The notes under the pieces: model-generated | The model's input: only the letters and a program-made list of their open reading frames with translations | What the model was told of the DNA's origin: nothing | Database searches by the model: none | Shown here: positions 1-8,358 of the stretch, one piece after another | How the letters are laid out: each line of letters starts with the position of its first letter | How positions within the stretch are numbered: the first letter of the stretch is position 1 | Source of the DNA: a virus | Length of the DNA: 64,000 nucleotides | Virus record (IMG/VR): IMGVR_UViG_3300032050_000072 | Span: 19,618-83,617 of that record | Strand: one strand, 5' to 3' | Translations under genes and position numbers: made by a program

Positions 1-1976
1 GCCTGCATCAACGCACCTTTCTTGAGCGCGTCGAGAATCTTCGGCTTCATGCGGCCTTCCAGGTCGTCGCTCGCTTTGACCCAATCGTCGAGCCGGTCGA
101 TCACTTCCTCTTGCAGCGTGCGGACCATCAAGATCGCAGCCCGCCCCTTGGCGATCTTCTCGGGCTCGATCTCACGACAGCAGCCCAAGCAGGCCGAGAC
201 GATTTCCTCGTCGACATTGCCGCACTCGTCAGCCCCAGTGCCGTCCGGGTACAGCCGCACTTGCGACTCGCCGATCGACATCAGGTACGACTCCAGCAAA
301 ATCGCGGTATCTTCGTGGTCGCCACCGGCCCCGCGTGACGCCGCCTCGGCATCGTTGGCTGGCAGATCAGGAAACGCCTTGGCGAGATTCGCCTTGATCC
401 TCGTGGCCTGCTTCGAGAAATACTTCCGCAGCGTCGGCACGGTCGACGAAACCAGACCATCCAGGTCCGACTCAACCGATCGCGTGATCGTGGCAATCGC
501 CCGCTCGTCTTCCACGCAACTTGTTGCGGGCAGCTTTTCGTTGCAGCAGGTCGACCGCTGCCCGGCTTCGATATCACCGGACAGCGGCCTCCCTGTCTGC
601 GCTGACTTGGCAACCGGCACCGCGTCGGCATTGCTGCCGTCGATAGGCGGCTGGTTTTGATCGACTTGGTTCTGGTCTATTGGAGCCGCCGGATCGCCCT
701 GTGGAGCCGCCGCTGGCTTCATTTGGAGTTCATATAGCCAGCGCGGAACGTCGCCCCACGGCACCTTGGGCTCGCCTCGCTTCTCGCGGATTTCATTGAC
801 CGTCAGGATGCCCGTCAAGGCATCGCGGTTTTCGAGTTGGTTGTCGAGAGCCCGCTCGGCGGGGACCGGATTATCGAACTCGACGCACAGGTCGTCGCCG
901 AACTCGATCGCCAGCGACTTGTTGATCTTCTCTTGAATCTGCACCAGCCTCGGCCAGATCGTCTCCATTGCGAAGACGCGCTCTTGGCTCGCGGTGTTGC
1001 TGTTGTTGGCGTTCTCGACCACACCGGCCAGCAATGGCGGCACGCCGAAGATGCCCAGGATTTCGTCGCGCGTGAACGCCGCCGAATCTTTGAACGCCAT
1101 TTCGCCCCAGGCCCGCTGCGAAGCGATCGGCTTCACACCGCCATAGAGCAGCACCGGCATCCCGGCCTTGTTCACGCCCGTATGCCGCTCGATCAAGTTC
1201 GCCATCATCCTCTTCCAGCCCGGCTCGTCGAGCATCGAGTCGGTCGAGAAATAAAGGCTCGACAGGATATCCTGATCGAACGCCTTTAGCTGTGCCCGCT
1301 TGATCGAATCGTTGGCCGACTTCGCCTCGGCAGCCGCCGCCAGCGTCCCCCAGCCCCAGAAGCGATCGCGCGGATTGTCGTGCTTGATATGCACGATGTC
1401 GGCCCGTGGAATCTGGATCGCCTCGCCTCGGCCCGCCAGAAACTCGTAGCCCCAGAGAACCTCGCCGTCCGTGTGCAGCGGCCTGACGTACTGCGACGGC
1501 AGCACCCAAAGCTCGACCACCTTGCCTCGCCGGTCGCGAACCTTGAGCCAGATGGCATTGCCGGTCAACTCCAAGAACATCACCGTCTGCGACCAGAACT
1601 CGCTCTTGGTGTCGAGCGGGTTTGGGTTTTCGATCAGACGAACGAGTTCGTTCTTCGGGTCGGTGATCTCAACCGGCTTGTCGCCGTTACGGTTCATGCG
1701 GTAGACCCGCATTGGCACTCGCGCGACGCCATTGCGGATTCGATTGACCGCGACGAAGACCCAGCCGGTCATCGACTGGACTTGCTGTGCCACCGACAGG
1801 CCGTTTTGGGCCTTGGTGGTATTCTGGAACCCAAACGCCAGCCGCAGCCGCTCGTTCAAGGCTTCCATATCGGCAGCCCGTTGAATGAACTGCTGATTGG
1901 CGATCGGCGCGCAGAACTCCGCGCCAGGATAATCGCTTGCCTGCCCGTCCGTTCGGATTGTGATTTCGGTGCTCAA
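1..1976 (-). CDS. Phage portal protein (HK97-like), C-terminus cut by window edge
   Basis: Portal ring subunit through which DNA enters the capsid. The frame is open from a TTG codon with AAAGGGG seven bases upstream to the left edge, 658 codons with no stop. HK97-type portal signatures are LIENPNP (residues 114-120), LTGNAIW (137-143) and FGVPPLLAG (310-317). Typical HK97 portals are 400-450 residues, so at least 200 extra C-terminal residues follow a Gln/Pro/Asn-rich linker after about residue 420; this may be a fused domain I cannot identify. One copy of the genome-wide inverted repeat is translated in frame as PATSC near residue 485. A later ATG (36 codons in) is an alternative start. No terminator separates it from the tRNA block upstream. 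Confidence 0.92.
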   Translation of the reverse strand, partial: MSTEITIRTDGQASDYPGAEFCAPIANQQFIQRAADMEALNERLRLAFGFQNTTKAQNGLSVAQQVQSMTGWVFVAVNRIRNGVARVPMRVYRMNRNGDKPVEITDPKNELVRLIENPNPLDTKSEFWSQTVMFLELTGNAIWLKVRDRRGKVVELWVLPSQYVRPLHTDGEVLWGYEFLAGRGEAIQIPRADIVHIKHDNPRDRFWGWGTLAAAAEAKSANDSIKRAQLKAFDQDILSSLYFSTDSMLDEPGWKRMMANLIERHTGVNKAGMPVLLYGGVKPIASQRAWGEMAFKDSAAFTRDEILGIFGVPPLLAGVVENANNSNTASQERVFAMETIWPRLVQIQEKINKSLAIEFGDDLCVEFDNPVPAERALDNQLENRDALTGILTVNEIREKRGEPKVPWGDVPRWLYELQMKPAAAPQGDPAAPIDQNQVDQNQPPIDGSNADAVPVAKSAQTGRPLSGDIEAGQRSTCCNEKLPATSCVEDERAIATITRSVESDLDGLVSSTVPTLRKYFSKQATRIKANLAKAFPDLPANDAEAASRGAGGDHEDTAILLESYLMSIGESQVRLYPDGTGADECGNVDEEIVSACLGCCREIEPEKIAKGRAAILMVRTLQEEVIDRLDDWVKASDDLEGRMKPKILDALKKGALMQ
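515..528. repeat. Inverted repeat copy 1 (inside portal gene)
   Basis: CGCAAC-TT-GTTGCG, translated in the portal frame as part of PATSC. Confidence 0.95.
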
Positions 1977-2140
1977 GGTTTAACCCCTTTGCACCGTCCC
2001 AGGTCTGCCTTGGCGGGCAGGTTGTATTTCGAGGTTCGGACAGCTTCGGTCTATTTGCTTAATTCAACCGGGCCACTCTCGAACGACTTGTCGTAAGCAA
2101 ATGCCGCAGTCGTCGCGAGCCTTTCGGCACGAACCTCAAG

Positions 2141-2213
2141 CATCCACCCAGGGAATCGAACCCCGCCACTCGCTTTTGGAGAGCAAGTCGCCAGCCTTGG
2201 TACATTGGCGGAT
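2141..2213 (-). tRNA. tRNA-Trp (anticodon CCA)
   Basis: The acceptor stem pairs ATCCGCC with GGTGGAT and leaves discriminator G73, as expected for Trp. The anticodon loop CT-CCA-AA sits on a 5-bp stem TTGCT/AGCGA. The T-arm is CGGGG-TTCGATT-CCCTG. The D-stem is weak, with G-U pairs and one mismatch. No encoded CCA was seen. It is the last and most isolated gene of the tRNA block, with about 155 bases of no recognisable content before it. Confidence 0.85.
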
Positions 2214-2369
2214 ATAGATCGCTGATCGGCGTTTGCGCTCGTACGTTTTCCAACGGCGGAATCCTTGTTTCGCGGGCGGCATTTCGCTCTAGCCTATAGC
2301 CTTGGCGACGTTCCGCTCGCACCCGGTTTGACGCCCGGTTTTCCGTTTATTCACCAATCAACGATCAAA

Positions 2370-2441
2370 AGCCAGCGGAGGGACTTGAACCCCCGACCCG
2401 CTGTTTACAAAACAGCCGCTCTGCCACTGAGCTACGCGGGC
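2370..2441 (-). tRNA. tRNA-Thr (anticodon TGT)
   Basis: The cloverleaf has acceptor GCCCGCG/CGCTGGC (one mismatch), D-arm GCTC...GAGC, anticodon arm GCTGT-TTTGTAA-ACAGC and a T-arm with loop TTCAAGT. It reads ACA codons. Confidence 0.9.
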
Positions 2442-2450
2442 AATTTCAGG

Positions 2451-2540
2451 CGGAAGCGGTAGGACTCGAACCCACAAGCCGATCTTTCGATTCGGCCACC
2501 TGTTTTCAGGACAGGCCCCTCATCCAGCCGGATCACTTCC
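2451..2540 (-). tRNA. tRNA-Ser (anticodon TGA), C at position 33
   Basis: The acceptor is a perfect 7 bp (GGAAGTG/CGCTTCC) with discriminator G. A long class II variable arm (stem closed by GAAA) marks it as Ser. The anticodon stem is CCTGT/ACAGG and the loop CCTGAAA, so position 33 is C instead of the near-universal U. The D-stem is poorly paired. Confidence 0.85.
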
Positions 2541-2547
2541 GTATCAG

Positions 2548-2618
2548 TGGACCGTCGCAGAATCGAACTGCGATCTCCCGGTTGCAGGCCGGGCGTCTTC
2601 CCGTTTGACCAACAGCCC
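2548..2618 (-). tRNA. tRNA-Ala (anticodon TGC), C at position 33
   Basis: Acceptor GGGCTGT/ACGGTCC contains the G3-U70 wobble pair that defines tRNA-Ala, with A73. The D-stem is GTC/GAC, the anticodon stem CCCGG/CCGGG with loop CCTGCAA, and the T-arm a perfect CGCAG/CTGCG. As in the neighbouring tRNA-Ser, position 33 is C, not U. Confidence 0.87.
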
Positions 2619-2626
2619 ATTATCAG

Positions 2627-2698
2627 AGTCGCGGGTGGGACTCGAACCCACGGCATCTAGTTTGGAAGACTAGCGTTCTGCCGCTGAACTACCACGAC
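2627..2698 (-). tRNA. tRNA-Gly (anticodon TCC)
   Basis: Acceptor GTCGTGG/CCGCGAC, D-arm GTTC...GAAC, anticodon arm CTAGT-CTTCCAA-ACTAG and T-loop TTCGAGT give a canonical cloverleaf with U33. Confidence 0.93.
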
Positions 2699-2842
2699 TT
2701 GTGCGCTGCACGGCGATCACATACGCGATCTTTAAGCGGATCAGCCCTAGTGGCAGGTCGACAACTGACTGAGGCTTGAGAATCCTTGTCGCCAGCGAGC
2801 AAGCTCGCGGACGCTGCGGCTAGTGCCGCGTCACCGTGCAAG

Positions 2843-2916
2843 TGTCAGGGGTGGGACTTGAACCCACGATCTCCAGCTTATGAGGCTGGCGAGATAGCCG
2901 ACTTCTCTACCCTGGC
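2843..2916 (-). tRNA. tRNA-Met or tRNA-Ile2 (anticodon CAT)
   Basis: D-stem GAGA/TCTC, anticodon arm CCAGC-CTCATAA-GCTGG and T-arm GTGGG/CCCAC are clear. The acceptor stem has one C-A mismatch. The anticodon stem lacks the G-C triplet of initiators, so it is an elongator tRNA-Met or a lysidine-modified tRNA-Ile. It is the first gene of the tRNA block and lies 10 bases from a promoter -10 box. Confidence 0.88.
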
Positions 2917-2926
2917 ATTGACTTCT

Positions 2927-2954
2927 ATCTTATGGCTATACCGAAATCGGTCAA
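2927..2954 (-). promoter_or_regulatory. Sigma70-type promoter for the tRNA block
   Basis: On the minus strand TTGACC is followed by a 16-bp spacer and TAAGAT, ten bases before the first tRNA. It lacks the TATC-N5-GATA element of the protein-gene promoters. Confidence 0.55.
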
Positions 2955-2974
2955 GGGTTTTCGAGCCTCGATGC

Positions 2975-2990
2975 CCGCAACTTGTTGCGG
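2975..2990. repeat. Inverted repeat copy 2 (between terminator and tRNA promoter)
   Basis: Full 16-bp form CCGCAAC-TT-GTTGCGG. It lies three bases from the U-tract of the adjacent terminator. Confidence 0.95.
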
Positions 2991-2992
2991 AT

Positions 2993-3023
2993 AAAAACCC
3001 CGGCCAGCACGAACTGGCCGGGG
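2993..3023 (-). terminator. Rho-independent terminator
   Basis: On the minus strand a perfect 10-bp stem CCCCGGCCAG/CTGGCCGGGG with a 6-base loop runs straight into TTTTT. It lies about 20 bases after the stop of the preceding gene. Confidence 0.93.
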
Positions 3024-3043
3024 TCGCCAAGAACCTGAGACGG

Positions 3044-4279
3044 TTAGGACCGTCCCACTAATGATCGCTTGATCGCCTCCCGTAGCGTAGTCCGCAGCGG
3101 CACCTTGATCTCGGGCGGCACCGTCTTCAAAAATCCTCGCGGCAAATTATCGACCAGAACCTCACTCCACTTGCCGCTTGCCGCGAGCCCGAGAATCTGC
3201 GGAGCGTGATGCCGACCCTCGCCAGCGTCGTACTTGCTGACCTCGATACTGCCGTCGCATCGAATCACCGCGCTGACCGTGAAGTCCTCGGACCATTCGA
3301 CGAACTTTAGCTCATTACTCCAGGCATTGACATCGAACCTCCTGAAATTGATCGCCGGATGGTTCGGCTTGGGCTGGAACGCAACCTCACGCCAGTGCCC
3401 AGGTGTCGCGGTGATCGCCTCAAGCTCCGCGATCGTCCACGGTGGCTTGCTGCCCGTTGCTTCGTAGAAAGCCTCGTTCGTTACGTCGCCGCTAGCATCG
3501 ACAAACCAAACGCGACCACTCACGGAGTCGGTATCGAGAAACTGGAACTTGGCACCTTTCGTCTCGAATCGCCGCACCTTGCTGAACGGCTTGATGACGT
3601 ACGGAATCCAGACGCCACGCCCCACATGCTTGTCGATCGTGCGAACGTCCCAGCTATCGACGCCTTCGGTGGGCTTGCCGTCGTGGCCGATCGCCACCGG
3701 AAACAGGCTGTCGCTCAACTGCTCAACGTAGTGGACCCGGCTCCAGATGCCCGTGAAATTATTGTACTTGTCGCCGTAGCCGACTCCAGAGAGTTCGCCG
3801 TTAAAGCTCTGAAAATAGATCGCCCGCTTCGGATAATGGTCGGCCTGCGGAGCGACCGCATTGGCGTGGTCGGCGGCGTAGATGACTTTCGAGTGTTCAC
3901 CGAACGTGTCGCGGTAAATCCTGTGGTTCGTCTGGTCGTTCCCGTGCCAGTCTTCGTTGATTCTGAAATCGACGGTGCCGTCCGGGTTGATCCGGTCGAT
4001 GCACTTAACGCCGCCAAAATCACGCTCGGCAAACAAGAACGGGTGATGATCGAAGACCTCGACAAAATCGCCTTGCACGACCGAACAGCAGACCGTAAAC
4101 GATCTTAAGGTCGATTGGAGACTACTGTCGTCAAAGTAGTGAGCCAGCCCGCCATGCTCGACGGCTTGTTCTTTGCTCTCGATCTGCCAGTAGAAGTTGC
4201 CGCGACGGTTTGGGTCGGTTGGCACGAATCGGCGTGGATATCGCCGCTCCTCGTTCAAAATATCCAGCACCTTGCTCAT
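3044..4279 (-). CDS. Phage protein of unknown function carrying the shared C-terminal LR(D/E)A(V/I) tag
   Basis: 411 residues, start supported by GGAG eight bases upstream. I do not recognise a domain. The protein is rich in aromatic residues and Asp/His with no membrane segment, and looks like a soluble beta-rich protein. The last residues (TTLREAIKRSL) match the C-terminal tag of four other proteins in this phage, three of them its near neighbours upstream in transcription order. It is the last gene before a strong terminator. Confidence 0.85.
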   Translation of the reverse strand: MSKVLDILNEERRYPRRFVPTDPNRRGNFYWQIESKEQAVEHGGLAHYFDDSSLQSTLRSFTVCCSVVQGDFVEVFDHHPFLFAERDFGGVKCIDRINPDGTVDFRINEDWHGNDQTNHRIYRDTFGEHSKVIYAADHANAVAPQADHYPKRAIYFQSFNGELSGVGYGDKYNNFTGIWSRVHYVEQLSDSLFPVAIGHDGKPTEGVDSWDVRTIDKHVGRGVWIPYVIKPFSKVRRFETKGAKFQFLDTDSVSGRVWFVDASGDVTNEAFYEATGSKPPWTIAELEAITATPGHWREVAFQPKPNHPAINFRRFDVNAWSNELKFVEWSEDFTVSAVIRCDGSIEVSKYDAGEGRHHAPQILGLAASGKWSEVLVDNLPRGFLKTVPPEIKVPLRTTLREAIKRSLVGRS

Positions 4280-4356
4280 GACATTCGCTCCAAAAGACAG
4301 CCACGGCGGCGACGCTCGCTAGCACCTGCCGCCGTGGCACACCACCACAGTGCTCC

Positions 4357-5001
4357 CTAGCTAAACTGCTCGTAGATATCCCGGCAGATCGACTCCCATT
4401 CGCTGAAATGGGCTTGCTCCTCCTCATTCAGCGGCTCTTTGTTCGCGGCTTTCGTGGCGGCACGCTCACCGATCTCGAAGACATGCTTCCAGTCTTGGCC
4501 CTTCTCGGCGGCGATCTGACGCAGCCGCTCGCGGCCCAGCATCCGGCATCGCATCATCGAAATGCCTTCACCGGCCTTGACGATGCTCAGACTGGATCGC
4601 ATCATTTCGCCGACGCTCTTGCGGATCGTCAACAGCATCGCCAGTGCCGACTCCAGAAGTACCCGGCTTTCGCCGTCGCTCGATGCCTTGTCGATCAGCA
4701 TCGGCTCGACCCGAGCCAAGTCGCGGTCGCACTCCTCTTTGCTGTCGTAATTGAGCGGCATGTCGTCGGTGCATTGCGTGAACCGGACTGCCGACTTCAT
4801 CAGCATGACGGCCAGCGTCATCATCGTGCTGCCGACCTCGGCCTTGCTGCACATGCCATCGGCGGATTCCCGCTCGATGTCCATCAGCGTCTCTTCGTAC
4901 ATCGCGAACGCCTCGTCGGCGATTGCGGCGATCGTCTTCGGCGCTGCAATCACAGCCTCGACCAACTCAACATCCTTGACTTCCTTCGCTGCGGCAACCA
5001 T
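4357..5001 (-). CDS. Helical phage protein of unknown function
   Basis: 214 residues, start preceded by GAGGAG. It is predominantly alpha-helical by composition, Met/Glu-rich, with a cluster of Met and Ser in the middle (residues 55-70 and 130-150). There is no signal peptide. It lies between the start of the tagged unknown gene and a 70-residue gene, in the same transcript. Confidence 0.8.
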   Translation of the reverse strand: MVAAAKEVKDVELVEAVIAAPKTIAAIADEAFAMYEETLMDIERESADGMCSKAEVGSTMMTLAVMLMKSAVRFTQCTDDMPLNYDSKEECDRDLARVEPMLIDKASSDGESRVLLESALAMLLTIRKSVGEMMRSSLSIVKAGEGISMMRCRMLGRERLRQIAAEKGQDWKHVFEIGERAATKAANKEPLNEEEQAHFSEWESICRDIYEQFS

Positions 5002-5034
5002 TGCTTGTTCTCCTCGAACTGTGGGGTGGAAAAT

Positions 5035-5247
5035 TTAACCGAACACGACCAGCCAGCCTCGAAAGCTCTCGATCATTGAAGCCCGCACCTTCAAGTGCGT
5101 GATCTCGGCCAGTGCGGCAGCCGCCCGACGCTTGCAGGCATCGCCGAACACCGAACCGCCGAACTTGATGTAACCATCGTTCGCATTGATCGAACCGCCG
5201 AACCGCTTGGCGATCAGCTTGACTTGCTCTAGAACTTGCTGGCTCAT
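5035..5247 (-). CDS. Small protein, 70 residues, unknown function
   Basis: The ATG at the end of the conserved leader GAGATCAAGATC is chosen, because further upstream the frame runs into the promoter. It is a mixed alpha/beta small protein (basic helix KRRAAAALAEITHLK) ending in hydrophobic WLVVFG. First gene behind a family promoter. Confidence 0.8.
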   Translation of the reverse strand: MSQQVLEQVKLIAKRFGGSINANDGYIKFGGSVFGDACKRRAAAALAEITHLKVRASMIESFRGWLVVFG

Positions 5248-5291
5248 GATCTTGATCTCGCTTGACTGGTGGTTATCGTGTTGGCTCCCTA

Positions 5292-5320
5292 AGTATATCG
5301 TCACGCTAGACCAATGTCAA
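5292..5320 (-). promoter_or_regulatory. Family promoter a (TTGACA-N17-TATACT)
   Basis: Perfect -35, 17-bp spacer and TATACT -10. The spacer carries the inverted repeat in the form TAGC-N5-GATA (one mismatch). It drives the 70-residue gene about 45 bases downstream. Confidence 0.85.
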
Positions 5321-5344
5321 TAAGAAAAATCAGCCATTTGAAAA

Positions 5345-5947
5345 TTATCCGCAACTTGTTGCGGGCAAGGATCGCAACAGGCTCGCGCGAACGGCATCAC
5401 GAAGCGTCGGCTTGATTTCCACGGGCAACTCGACGGGCGGCTCGATCTCCACGGGCGTCGCGTTCACGACCGGCTCAAACCGCCAGCAGAACGGCCTGAC
5501 CAGATTGCCCTTGCGATTGATAATGCAGAGCGACGGGAAGTGATTCCGATCGTTATCCAGTACACTCTTGTCGAGTGACTTCTGGAAGTCTTCGCCGAGA
5601 CGAACGAACTCGAACTCGTCGCCATTCTCGCCATAGCAGCGATCGCGATCTGTCTCTATCAGCCGCATCTTGTCGCCCGGCTTGAGCCCGTCGACCCAGC
5701 GCAGGTCTTCCGGCAGCGAGTGCAGCTTGTTCGTGTGGAACAGCGGCTCGAAGAACGATATGAAGTCTGCGAGCCAAGCCGACCATGCCGTTCCGCGTAG
5801 CGTGAAGAGAATCGTATCTTTCCCGTGACACAAATCGCGTCCGGTGACTGTCTCGATATCACCGGGCTGGCAGTCTAACAGATTCTTGATGCAGCGAATC
5901 TTGTCGCCGACCTGCAAGCGGTAGACCCAAGTTGGTATCGCGGTCAT
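5345..5947 (-). CDS. GDK-repeat protein with two beta-barrel-like units
   Basis: 200 residues. Two units of about 70 residues each open with a QVGDK or KPGDK turn followed by hydrophobic beta strands (residues about 10 and 88) and close with an aromatic/FEP motif, suggesting small SH3-like barrels; that fold is inference. The C-terminus has the shared tag (TLRDAVRASLL). It then ends in PATSCG, encoded by a copy of the 16-bp inverted repeat just before the TAA. Overlaps its upstream neighbour by ATGA. Confidence 0.85.
   Translation of the reverse strand: MTAIPTWVYRLQVGDKIRCIKNLLDCQPGDIETVTGRDLCHGKDTILFTLRGTAWSAWLADFISFFEPLFHTNKLHSLPEDLRWVDGLKPGDKMRLIETDRDRCYGENGDEFEFVRLGEDFQKSLDKSVLDNDRNHFPSLCIINRKGNLVRPFCWRFEPVVNATPVEIEPPVELPVEIKPTLRDAVRASLLRSLPATSCG
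5349..5364. repeat. Inverted repeat copy 3 (last codons of a GDK-repeat gene)
   Basis: 16-bp form encoding the C-terminal PATSCG before the stop codon. Confidence 0.95.
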
Positions 5948-6741
5948 GATTCGGTTCCTTGTAGCAGATTGCGTCGGATCGCGTCGCGGAGCGTGAGCTT
6001 TGGCTCCGGTGGCGGCTCGACGCAGGGCTTGTATCTCCAGGCACAGCCATCGAGCGACTGCCGCCGCTTGCCGTCGAGATCATTGCAGTACAGGTAGCAG
6101 TTCTTGCCATCGCCAGCCTGATCGTTGTCATCGCTCATGTAGACCGCGATCGTCCCCGGCTTGGTATTCCTCGAAAACGGCTCGACGATCACCAGCTTGT
6201 CGCCCGGCTTGATCGTGTTGAGCCATTCCAGCCCCGGCAGCGGCTTCTCGAACCGCTTCGCCGCAGGCGTCGGAACATCGGGCTTCGGCGGATCGACCGG
6301 CTCGTAAAGGTATTCAAGCAAGCTCGTGCTCACGCCGAACATGCCACGCTCGTTCTTGATCGACAAGCCTCCAGAATCGGCTTTGACAACCTCAACTGTC
6401 TCGCCGCGCTGATAGCTCGCGTGCTGCGGCTCATCAACCAGCACCCGCAGTTTGTCGCCGCTCTTGACGCTTGCAATCCAGGCCGCACGCTGATCTTCGG
6501 GAATTTTCTTGCACCAGCGGTGGTCGTACTGGGCTGGCTGGAAATGCTCGGCAGCAGAACGGCACTCGAAAACCCAAGCCTGACCCGCATCGGCACCTGG
6601 GCAACCCGTCCAGAATATGTCGTCTTCGATCAGGCCGATCGTGACGATATCGCCAGCTTTAATCGGAGCACAATTCGGATCGTCGACTAGCACGACCAGC
6701 TTCATGCCGCAGTAGATATGCTTGACCCAGCCTGGATTCAT
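5944..6741 (-). CDS. GDK-repeat protein with three units
   Basis: 265 residues; three units start near residues 5, 92 (VKSGDKLRVL) and 178 (IKPGDKLVIV). The units share a pattern of GDK turn, strand, Gly-rich turn and aromatic end with those of both neighbours. The C-terminus TLRDAIRRNLL is the shared tag. ATGA overlaps on both sides indicate translational coupling, so the three GDK proteins should be made together. Function unknown. Confidence 0.85.
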   Translation of the reverse strand: MNPGWVKHIYCGMKLVVLVDDPNCAPIKAGDIVTIGLIEDDIFWTGCPGADAGQAWVFECRSAAEHFQPAQYDHRWCKKIPEDQRAAWIASVKSGDKLRVLVDEPQHASYQRGETVEVVKADSGGLSIKNERGMFGVSTSLLEYLYEPVDPPKPDVPTPAAKRFEKPLPGLEWLNTIKPGDKLVIVEPFSRNTKPGTIAVYMSDDNDQAGDGKNCYLYCNDLDGKRRQSLDGCAWRYKPCVEPPPEPKLTLRDAIRRNLLQGTES

Positions 6742-7961
6742 TGGATGGCTCCCGCTAGACGTTGACGAACAAGTTCCCTGAGCGTCGGCGCGGTCGGCTT
6801 CTGCTTGGCCCGCTGCACCATCGGCTTAAACCACTTCACGAACCGGCCAGCCAGCACCGTGCCGTATTTCGTGCGAACCTTGATCTGAATCTTCGAGGCG
6901 TCGTTCTGAGTCTCGCTGTTTAGGCCCGCGATAATCGCCCGTCGTTTGGCTGGCGGTTCGACAAACTCGACGAACTCAACCTCGCCCGCATAGCCCTTGT
7001 CTTCGGTGTCGTACCACAGCCGGTCGCCCGGCTTGATGTCTTGCAGCCATGCGTACTCCTGCGGAATGTCTTCTAGACCGTCTTCGCGATACGCGATCTC
7101 TTCGAGCAATTCACCGGCTCTAGGCAACAGCCAATGCCACACGCCTCCGTTGCCATAAGCCTCTTTGCCGTCGACGCCGGTGGTCTTGAATTCGCATCCG
7201 CTAAATTCGACTACTCGCACTTTGGAGCCAATCGGCAGAAGATCGCTATGGATGCCTTGGCTGCTCACATCGCCCGTCACTTTGAGCCACATGCCGACCT
7301 TGACCCGCTGATGCCACGGCTCGTCTTTGACGAGTTCGACGTTCCAAAGGAACTCCTTGTTGAACGACCAGTATCCCGGCTTTTCAACATGAACCGACCA
7401 TTTCTGCTCTGAAAAAACATCACTAACGACCGCAATGTCGCCAGCTTTTAAGTTCGGCGGTGCATCTGGAAGTATATTCTCACGATCGAACCCGGCCCGC
7501 ACCAGGAGCTTGTCGCCGACCTTGATCTCCTCGGCGGTCGGGTGCTGCCAGTGATCTACCGGGCAGAACCATTTTTCGAGCGAAGCCATCGGCCAACTGT
7601 ATAAATGGCCTTTCGCGGTGATGCTTCCGCTGCCGACGGTATCGACCTCGATCTCGCCCGTCGCTGATATCGTACCGGCGCTCAGCGGCTTATCGACCAA
7701 AGCCATCAGCTTGTCGCCTGGCTTGAGTCGCTCCTTCCAGTCGTCCTTGACGTTCGCCAGCGGCTCGAAGCGGCTCGCGAAATAACACTGGTCTTTGTGG
7801 ATTTTGCCGATCTTCAAGGCTTGGCAGACCGGCTGGATGCCACCCTCCTTATTGACCATCGCCACGCGCGTGATCGTGCCTGCCGGAATCTTGCTATCAG
7901 GGAAGCCGTTGCAGGTCAGGTATTGGGAAACGCGAACTAGATCGCCGGGTTTGAGTGACAT
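6738..7961 (-). CDS. GDK-repeat protein with five units
   Basis: 407 residues from the ATG behind GGGAGCATAATC; the frame is open further upstream but overlaps the neighbouring gene. Five units begin near residues 3, 70, 140, 205 and 295, each with a K(P/V)G(D/M) turn. The tag TLRELVRQRL closes the protein. Unit number rises 2, 3, 5 over three adjacent genes, which points to tandem duplication. Function unknown. Confidence 0.85.
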   Translation of the reverse strand: MSLKPGDLVRVSQYLTCNGFPDSKIPAGTITRVAMVNKEGGIQPVCQALKIGKIHKDQCYFASRFEPLANVKDDWKERLKPGDKLMALVDKPLSAGTISATGEIEVDTVGSGSITAKGHLYSWPMASLEKWFCPVDHWQHPTAEEIKVGDKLLVRAGFDRENILPDAPPNLKAGDIAVVSDVFSEQKWSVHVEKPGYWSFNKEFLWNVELVKDEPWHQRVKVGMWLKVTGDVSSQGIHSDLLPIGSKVRVVEFSGCEFKTTGVDGKEAYGNGGVWHWLLPRAGELLEEIAYREDGLEDIPQEYAWLQDIKPGDRLWYDTEDKGYAGEVEFVEFVEPPAKRRAIIAGLNSETQNDASKIQIKVRTKYGTVLAGRFVKWFKPMVQRAKQKPTAPTLRELVRQRLAGAIQ

Positions 7962-7963
7962 GA

Positions 7964-8314
7964 TTATGCTCCCTGGACCTTGCCACCCCAGTAGCGAGAG
8001 ATCACTCCCACCAATCCGGCAGCCAAGTCGTTCGTGTAGTGGTCTTGATTGCGTGTCATCACGTATAGGCAGTTGTCGGACGGCCAAACCTCGATCCAGC
8101 GTTCACCGGCTTCGTCCATGACCTCTTGGATCGACTTGCCGCTCGGGCTCAGCCGCTTGAATGGGCAAGACGGTTTGCCGTGCAGACTGACGATCCAGCG
8201 GTCACGATCCCAGTGGACGGTCCCGGCTTCACCGAAGTAGTCTCGCAGCAGTAGCGCAATGTCTTCGTTCTTCGGTTTCACCCTCGGCCAGTCGATGATT
8301 CGATCGCAGGACAT
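7964..8314 (-). CDS. Small phage protein, 116 residues, unknown function
   Basis: The ATG behind GGAGATCGAAA is preferred. That RBS GGAG is formed in part by the 3' edge of an inverted-repeat copy. The protein has an N-terminal helix with LLLRDYF, a strand-rich centre (WIVSLHGK) and a Gly-rich C-terminus. No family recognised; it begins the operon leading into the GDK-repeat genes. Confidence 0.75.
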   Translation of the reverse strand: MSCDRIIDWPRVKPKNEDIALLLRDYFGEAGTVHWDRDRWIVSLHGKPSCPFKRLSPSGKSIQEVMDEAGERWIEVWPSDNCLYVMTRNQDHYTNDLAAGLVGVISRYWGGKVQGA

Positions 8315-8324
8315 TTTCGATCTC

Positions 8325-8338
8325 CGCAACTTGTTGCG
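8325..8338. repeat. Inverted repeat copy 4 (leader of small gene)
   Basis: CGCAAC-TT-GTTGCG, about 10 bases upstream of a start codon and adjoining its RBS. Confidence 0.95.
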
Positions 8339-8358
8339 TGTTTGGTGGTGGTTGTTGA

